NCBI GenBank assembly: GCA_023487645.1
Contig: JAMDBX010000070.1
Span: 1 to 57,665 of the forward strand
Reading direction: 5' to 3'
Length of the DNA: 57,665 bases
Source of the DNA: Patescibacteria group bacterium
Lineage (GTDB): Bacteria > Patescibacteria > Microgenomatia > Daviesbacterales > UBA10151
In this document: one piece after another, positions 1 through 9,000 of the stretch
Layout: every line of letters starts with the position of its first letter
How positions within the stretch are numbered: position 1 is the first letter of the stretch
Notes under the pieces: model-generated
What the model was told of the DNA's origin: nothing
The model's database searches: none
What the model saw: only the letters and a program-made list of their open reading frames with translations
Translations under genes and position numbers: made by a program

Positions 1-3000
1 AGCTGGCTAGCCTCCCCATCGCCACCTGATAAGGTTCCTGTCCAGTATCGATATTAAAAAGATAGATACTTTTTTGTTGGGGATTAGCTTGCAAATAGGC
101 AGACATTGTGGCTTTTTCCTCTGTCCAGGAAGGATCAGCTGACATAGAATCTAAAACTCCTTCCATAACTGAACCGTCTTCATGCAGTGAGGATATGGGA
201 CGGATAATGACTAAATTGCCTTTGACCACCGGCCAGGAGTATTTAAAGCTTTGACCCACCAATTTTTTAGGTGCCCATTTTTCACTGCCGTTGGAAGTAT
301 TCAAAGCATAGAAAAACATATTCTCTGCTCCAAAGAAAACTGTTGAACCATCTTCAGAAACGGCAGCCGGAGCAACAATCGGAGCGAGATTAAAAGGAGA
401 ATTAGTATCGGCCGGTTCAACTCTGGTAGCATATTTCCACTTCAAATTGCCGCTTGAAACATCAAAGGCATAAAAGTATCCATCTTGTGAACCAATATAA
501 ACAGTGCCGTTGCTGATAACAGGAGCAGCCTTTAGTGGGGCTCCGGTTTGGTAAGACCATTTCAAGGCGCCACTGTTTTCATCCAGGCCATAAACCTTTC
601 CATCCATTGAAGGGACAACAACTGTACCTGAATCATAAGCTAAGGTATGTAAAATTGGTCCTCCGGTAGTGTAATCCCAAATGTTATCGCCTGTTGCAGC
701 ATTGACCGCAAAAACCGTGCCGTTCATATCTCCAAAAAAGACCTTTCCATTAGCCACAATTGGCTGGACCTGGCGGGCGATCAAATTGCCATATTTAAAG
801 CCCGGCAAATTATCAGTAATGCTGGCCCCGGGAGCTGAAACAAAGTTTTTGACAATATGGTTTTTATCCAGCCAAACCCAAGCGTCTTCATAGTTGGGGT
901 CAACAAAGGCAGCAGTTCTACCGGTATGGGCGCTATCATGTTGCAGCTGTGGCCAATCAGAGGATGATGTTGAAATAGTGGTAGCTTGAGTAACAGTTAA
1001 ATCATTATTCCTATCTGTTGTAACTTCAGTAGAATCATAAGTTCCATCAGGATTAACTAGTTGACCTTTGGTAAAGAATTTAGATCCACAGGTATTATCA
1101 GTACTACAAGGATCTGCTTTCCAGGTTGTTGAGGCAGTGGCAGTATTATTACTACTGTTAAAGATTAGAGAAACATCACGAGGTGTAGGTTGATTGGTAG
1201 CATCGGCATCAAAACCAAAAGATACATTCCTTCTGGTAGTTAGATGGACTTGTTTACCAGTACATGAACCTGAAGCTGTAATACTTACATTAATATCTGT
1301 TCCTTCTGTAGTAGAGGTTACTCCATTAGGCCAGGAAACACTGCTGATGGTACAAGGTGTAGGAGTTGGAAAAGGAGTAAATGTTCCTCCTTGAGGAATG
1401 GAAGTGGGGGTGGGGGTAGGTGTTGGTAAAACTGCAGTTAAATCAGAGATGGTGAAGTTATCAAGTTGTAAGGCATTAGTGTCTGAAGGGGTAATATTGG
1501 GCATAGCTACGAAAAGTCCTCCTAAACCTGTTTCAGTAAGGGGAGTTGCATCAGAAGTAGCTACTTTTAAAACAAAATCTGCATCTGTCGGACCTTTAAC
1601 CAAAAGTCTTTTGGTTGTTCCCCTTACTTCAAGCTTTAACTTTTGAGTAGAACCTACAATGACCCCAGTAGATGGGGCAGTCGCCAACATGATAGTAGAA
1701 CTGCCTGCCCGGACTATTTCCCAACGGTTACTGGAGGCATTGTAATCTACCCGGTAATATGTGGGAGGAAAAACTGAGGGATCAATTGAGGAGACAAATC
1801 CGGCAGTTCCTGAGGGGGTAGCTACCAAAACATCAACATTTAAATCATAATCAGTTGAGGTAGTAGCTTTGTTGGCATACATCACAGTTGTAGTATTGCC
1901 GCTTGTTGACCTAACCCCTCCCTGCTGGGAAACCTGCAATCCTCCAAAACTTGTTCCCCAGGAAATTCCTGAATCAGAAGTATGGTTTCTAAGCAGTGCT
2001 CCTACAGTATCAGTGAAAGTATCAGTTACAAATGTACCCAAACCTCCTGAAGGAGCAGTTGAACCAGATGGGGTTGGAGAAGGAGTATTTGTTGGCACAG
2101 GTGTGGGTGTTGGGGTTACGGTGTTGGTTACAGTTAATAAAGTTGTTCCTGTTTGACCTGAATCTGCTACCCATGTTGTTCCTCCATCAAGTAAGACTTT
2201 AAAGTAATATTGGGGATCACCTAGAAGTTTTGGTGTATATTCTGTAGTCCATTGCGCACTTGTTTGATCTAAACTATCAAAAGAAGTAGTTTTGGCACTT
2301 AAGTTGGCATCTGACATCGGCCCTCCTCCTACTCCATACTGGTCTACCTCAAAAGTTACCTTGCTGCTACTACAATCCCCTGAAGCTTTAACATTTAAGT
2401 TCACTTTGGTACCAACAGAGACACTACTGTTTCCCCAAGAAGCAGAAGTTATAGTACAAGGACCAGAATATGTAGCTGGTGCTGATAAAGCATCTGTTAG
2501 ATTCTGAATATAATACAAATCCCCGACAGCAAAGGCTGGTATATCCATATATTTAACAAGTTCTGGAAAGATGCTTTTATCAATTAATGCCCGGGCTTGA
2601 TAGAGATATGCATAGTCCATTAGTGGCTGACAATAAGATTCTGCATAAGAGCGATCATATTTAGAAACAAACCAATATGGAGTTAAAACGTCATACTGAC
2701 TTATGTTATCTCTGGCCTTAGCAGAGGTAGAAGCATCTTTCTCAAATATATCAGCAAGTTCAGGGGTAAGGTATATAAAATTTCGAACCGCATTTAAATC
2801 ATTACTATGATTATAACTGCCATCAAAAGGAACATCTTTACTAAAGTTATTTAATCTTAAGTTTACCAATCGAGTATATTCTGCATACTTGCTGCTTTGG
2901 GAAATATCAGTTGTAACACCAGCCAGTTTCTCCAATTCCATATATCCTTTGTAACCAACAATATATTCATTCAACAACCAGGGATATTTAATAAAATTAG

Positions 3001-6000
3001 CATCTGTCATATCATTATTGACCCCTGACTGATCAGCAGTACAAAGCTTGTTTTTCATCAGGTTAAATATGGTAGAAGCTGTCCCCGGAAAAGTTTCGGC
3101 ATACTTCCAGGCACCATAGAAAGATTCAGGAGGAAAACCTCCACGAACACCTGTTACGGCATCACAAATTACTAATTGACTTCCAGAAGGTCTTATGTAC
3201 GTTCGCGGTTGACTGGCTGTGAAAAAGTTAGTGTCATTAGTAGTATTAAATTGAGCAGTCATTTCTGGGGTGTCGTCGTAAGCTTCCCTTTTTGCCCCGT
3301 TTGCCCAACCGATATTTGCATAATTAATGAATGAGTATGGGGCCGGAGTATTGTTAGATAATAAACCATAATTATTTTGCAGGTATGATTTAACCTGGGT
3401 TTGCAAAGCAGACGAAAGATATGGCAACGCCCTTATCAAAACAGTTACTGTTTCTGCCGGGTTATGGAAATATTCAATTAAATGCTCATTCGGAACTGTT
3501 GTCACCATAAACTGACTCTGTTGGTTGGAATCCATAAAGCCGGGACGTAAATGCCCTGCATCAACCATCTTTTGGACTTCTGTCTCCAATCGGGACTGAA
3601 GAGTAGCGGGAGTATCTGAAACCGGAAAACTGGCTTGACTGGTTGGAGCCTGAGCAGTTGGTAAAGGCGGAGTATTCACGCTGCCGGTTGAGCTTATAGC
3701 ATAAAGAACATTATGTGCTATCAGAAAAACCTTTCCTTTATAAGGTACTGGGGTATAGTTAAGAAGTCCTGTCATCGGCGTATATACCCCATTATTTCCA
3801 CCAAACTTGCCATTAAGACCTATGCTTGTATATTTCGCTGAGGAAGCTGCCATGTATTTAGGATCCCAACCCCAATAAGCATTACTACCCATCGGCCCTC
3901 CTCCTACTCCATACTGGTCTACCTCAAAAGTTACCTTGCTGCTACTACAATCCCCTGAAGCTTTAACATTTAAGTTCACTTTGGTACCAACAGAGACACT
4001 ACTGTTTCCCCAAGAAGCAGAAGTTATAGTACAAGGACCAGAATATGTAGCTGGTGCTGATAAAGCATCTGTTAGATTCTGAATATAATACAAATCCCCG
4101 ACAGCAAAGGCTGGTATATCCATATATTTAACAAGTTCTGGAAAGATGCTTTTATCAATTAATGCCCGGGCTTGATAGAGATATGCATAGTCCATTAGTG
4201 GCTGACAATAAGATTCTGCATAAGAGCGATCATATTTAGAAACAAACCAATATGGAGTTAAAACGTCATACTGACTTATGTTATCTCTGGCCTTAGCAGA
4301 GGTAGAAGCATCTTTCTCAAATATATCAGCAAGTTCAGGGGTAAGGTATATAAAATTTCGAACCGCATTTAAATCATTACTATGATTATAACTGCCATCA
4401 AAAGGAACATCTTTACTAAAGTTATTTAATCTTAAGTTTACCAATCGAGTATATTCTGCATACTTGCTGCTTTGGGAAATATCAGTTGTAACACCAGCCA
4501 GTTTCTCCAATTCCATATATCCTTTGTAACCAACAATATATTCATTCAACAACCAGGGATATTTAATAAAATTAGCATCTGTCATATCATTATTGACCCC
4601 TGACTGATCAGCAGTACAAAGCTTGTTTTTCATCAGGTTAAATATGGTAGAAGCTGTCCCCGGAAAAGTTTCGGCATACTTCCAGGCACCATAGAAAGAT
4701 TCAGGAGGAAAACCTCCACGAACACCTGTTACGGCATCACAAATTACTAATTGACTTCCAGAAGGTCTTATGTACGTTCGCGGTTGACTGGCTGTGAAAA
4801 AGTTAGTGTCATTAGTAGTATTAAATTGAGCAGTCATTTCTGGGGTGTCGTCGTAAGCTTCCCTTTTTGCCCCGTTTGCCCAACCGATATTTGCATAATT
4901 AATGAATGAGTATGGGGCCGGAGTATTGTTAGATAATAAACCATAATTATTTTGCAGGTATGATTTAACCTGGGTTTGCAAAGCAGACGAAAGATATGGC
5001 AACGCCCTTATCAAAACAGTTACTGTTTCTGCCGGGTTATGGAAATATTCAATTAAATGCTCATTCGGAACTGTTGTCACCATAAACTGACTCTGTTGGT
5101 TGGAATCCATAAAGCCGGGACGTAAATGCCCTGCATCAACCATCTTTTGGACTTCTGTCTCCAATCGGGACTGAAGAGTAGCGGGAGTATCTGAAACCGG
5201 AAAACTGGCTTGACTGGTTGGAGCCTGAGCAGTTGGTAAAGGCGGAGTATTCACGCTGCCGGTTGAGCTTATAGCATAAAGAACATTATGTGCTATCAGA
5301 AAAACCTTTCCTTTATAAGGTACTGGGGTATAGTTAAGAAGTCCTGTCATCGGCGTATATACCCCATTATTTCCACCAAACTTGCCATTAAGACCTATGC
5401 TTGTATATTTCGCTGAGGAAGCTGCCATGTATTTAGGATCCCAACCCCAATAAGCATTACTACCCATCGGCTTGGTATACTCTATAGCTCCAAAAGTTTG
5501 CCCGTTGATAATGGCATTTATTCCCTCACCGACATAGATAATATTACCTCCCACCGTAAAGGTGTTTGATTCGTCGCATTGCCCGCTGTCAAAATCGTGG
5601 ATACGTGAAATATAAGGAGTACCAAACTTCCAACCAGAAATACCTCCGTGACAACCAGCATTACCGCGTGCATAATAACCAATAGAAGTATATAAAACTC
5701 CATCGCTACCTACAACTGGCGGATGTTTATAACCTTGGGCTCCACCATCATCTTGAGATGGATTAAAGGGCGCATAAGGGGTAACTTCTACTCCTGTCGT
5801 AGGATTTAGAATATAATTAACCCGTAAATAAGGAGGTTGACCGTTCCAGCGGGTGGGATTGTTATTATAATAATTGTAAATAGCATCAGCTCGAACTGTG
5901 GCTGAACCGGAAGCCCATGTGTAAGGTTCGTTGCCTACTGGCCCTGCAAGACAAGATTCAATTTTTGTAAAATTGTCACAAGTTGGTCGGGGCGGGTAAC

Positions 6001-9000
6001 TTGCATAGATCTCTTCATTTGCCTGTGTATGGTTACAACTATAAGGGGCAAAAGATGATCCAAACGGACACATAAACTGTATTGATGGATCTTTCAATGA
6101 TCCTGAAAAAATGACATAATCTGTTCCGGAAACCGGTTCCGTATAAATTACCGGCCAATACATATCAAACCCAACGCCTGGAAACTTGCTTGATTTCCAT
6201 TTTAAGATGGTTGACGGATCATTGGGATTAGATGGATTGGCGTTTACTGCATAGGCATAGGCATCACCAGAAGCAAAATAAACAAGATTATATTTGGCTG
6301 AATATGCAGCATTATAGTTAATTGGTCCATCTGTTTTGTATCTCCATTTAAGATTACCTGTAATAGCGTCTAAGGCATAGAAATAACCATCTCTGTTGCC
6401 AGCATAAATAGTGTTATTCACTACCAAAGGATTAGTATCAAAACCAGCGCCTGCTTCGTAAGGTGTATATCCCGCTAAAGCTTCACCTGTATTTGCATTA
6501 ATAGCATGGATTCTCCGGTCAAACCCGCCAACATAAGCAGTGAGTATGCCATTTACGGTTACTACTGTGGGAGAGTTACCAAGTGGCATCTCTGTGCCAT
6601 AAACCCACTTCTGAGCACCGGTATCAGCATCAAAAGCATATAGACCTTTTGAGGTGGAAACAAAGATGGTGTTATTAGTAGCTACTACTTGAACCTTATT
6701 GTCAATATAAGGATCAATTGGGCGATACCAGTTAGTATTAAACGGTCCCTTAACCTCCGAGTTTACCCATGATGTCCTTTGGTAATTACCTCCCACTGTA
6801 AACCAATCAGTATCAGAAGGTAAGGTAGTTGTACCTGTTCCTCCAGAAGGAGCAGCAGTCACTGTTACCATATTAGCTTTATTATCAATGGTTTGAGTAC
6901 CAACACTGGCTTTGACATAATACTGAGGATCACCAGAACATAAACCAAATAGATTAAGTAAACAGGTATGTTCTGCTATCCAGAAAGAAGAAACAGTATT
7001 ACTACCAGAACTAAAGATGATAGCTGAGGGAGAAGCTTGTTGATTAGCTGGAATATCATCAAGAATTGTAGAACCATATCTTCTGACCTCTAAATTAACT
7101 GTTTGACTTGCACAGTTGTTACCATTGACTGTAATACCTACCGGATTTCCTTCCACTGCTGTAGTTGCAGACCAAGCAACTGAAGTTAAAGTACAAGGAG
7201 CGGGTGTAGGAGAAGGTATTAAAGTTGGTGTAGCTGTGGGTACCGGAGTCAAGGTAGGAATTCCTCCTTGAGGTACAGTAGTTGGTGTGGGGGTGGAGGT
7301 TGGGGTGGGGGTTATACCTGTACTATTTCTCACATCTACCCAGGAAGTTATGCCATAAGCATCAATAGTTCTGGCCAGTCTTTCCCAATAGAAGTAATCT
7401 TGATTGACCCAAGGGATATCCAGGTATTTACGAAGAGCATCACCTGAAAGATTAGCCAAAAGTGATTTTTCCAAAAACACTCCCTGTGTATTCTGAGGGA
7501 AAACATACATAATCTCTCCGCCTAAAAGATTTGGTGATCTTTGCAGGTACAAAAGAGGTCTTGCTGTATCTAAATAATCGTTATACCGGGCTACATCGGC
7601 CGGAGCATAATCTTTCAGAAGTCTTCCTACTTCCGGAGTCAATTCTGTGAGCTGAGGAATATTAGTTCCGTGAGATAAACGTTGAATAAATGATCCACCA
7701 TTTTGGTAGAAATTACTCCAGGTAGAAAACGCTGATTGCCAAGTTGTAGTCGGATTTAAAGTACCATCACCGTCTGAAGGCCTAAAATTATTGACATATT
7801 TGAGCCTTACCTGCATAGCTAATGTTGCTGAATTAGTCGCCCAATCAACTTCAGTTTGATCATTCATGTGCTTTGCGATTCTAGCATAAGCAATCAAGGC
7901 AGAAAGCCGACGATTAGCCGAATCAGAAAGGTTCATATTTGTGCTATCCGTACCGGAAGTAGGAGCAGCTGTCCTAATACCTAAAAGTCCATCATCAATC
8001 CCTTTATCGCTAATATCCTGGATTACTCTCCATTTATAACCTGTATAAGCAGCAGTATTTTTGATGGTATTCCAATTTTTCTCCAGTAAACTCCAATCAC
8101 CCGTGTTATAAGCATAAAGCCAGAGGTCGTAAAGTCTGTCAAACGCCGCTCTAACAGGTATATAACCTAAGTTCTGTGTCATTGCATTTTCACAATCTCC
8201 TAGTGTAGTAAATGGACCATGAATCGAACAAAAGTCAAAAGGTCCGGGAGCAAAGGGTTGTCTTTGTTTAGTATTGTCTTCTGTAACCTGTCCATTGGTA
8301 TAACTTAGTCCGTCATCCCAAGGATAACGGTCAGAAAAAACATTAAATTTTGATTCCTCTGCAGAGACAAAAGTTTTTACTTTAGTTTGAAGGTCAGCAG
8401 ATAAATAAGGAAGGACCATCCCCAAAATACCCTGTGTTTGCGCCGGTTCCAAGTAATAACCTAAAATATTTTTCTTACCCGGAATGAAAATCCAAGGAGC
8501 AAGCCTTCCGGTATTGAGAAAATCATTAACAGCTGATTCTAAAGAAGTCTTTAGATCTGCAGATTTATTACTATCAATATTGGTCAAAGTTGGCACTTCC
8601 CAAATGTATTTTTCCAAATCTGTTTGGGAAGGAATATTTATATTACTCACTGTTGTAGGAATAAATGGTTGCTCAGGATATGGGGCAATGGTTGGAATAG
8701 GAGTTGGAGTCACACCGGATAAATGCCCTTGCATCATGGCTATAATTGAGGAGTAATTTGCAATCACCTTATCACCAAAAATTGGCGGCCCTTGGACTTC
8801 GGCATTAGTGTCAAAATTAATTGGCGGAGCACCATACTTAAAGCTTCTTAAAGCATTATTATTAAGTGCTCTTTCGTAACCATCGCGTGCGCCTATAATT
8901 CCTTCCCCATTGCCCGTAGTTAAATCCATACTTCCCATTCCAAACCAACCGTTAGTATAAAGCTTATTTCCGGCTGTAGATAAAGCTATGGTTTCATCAT

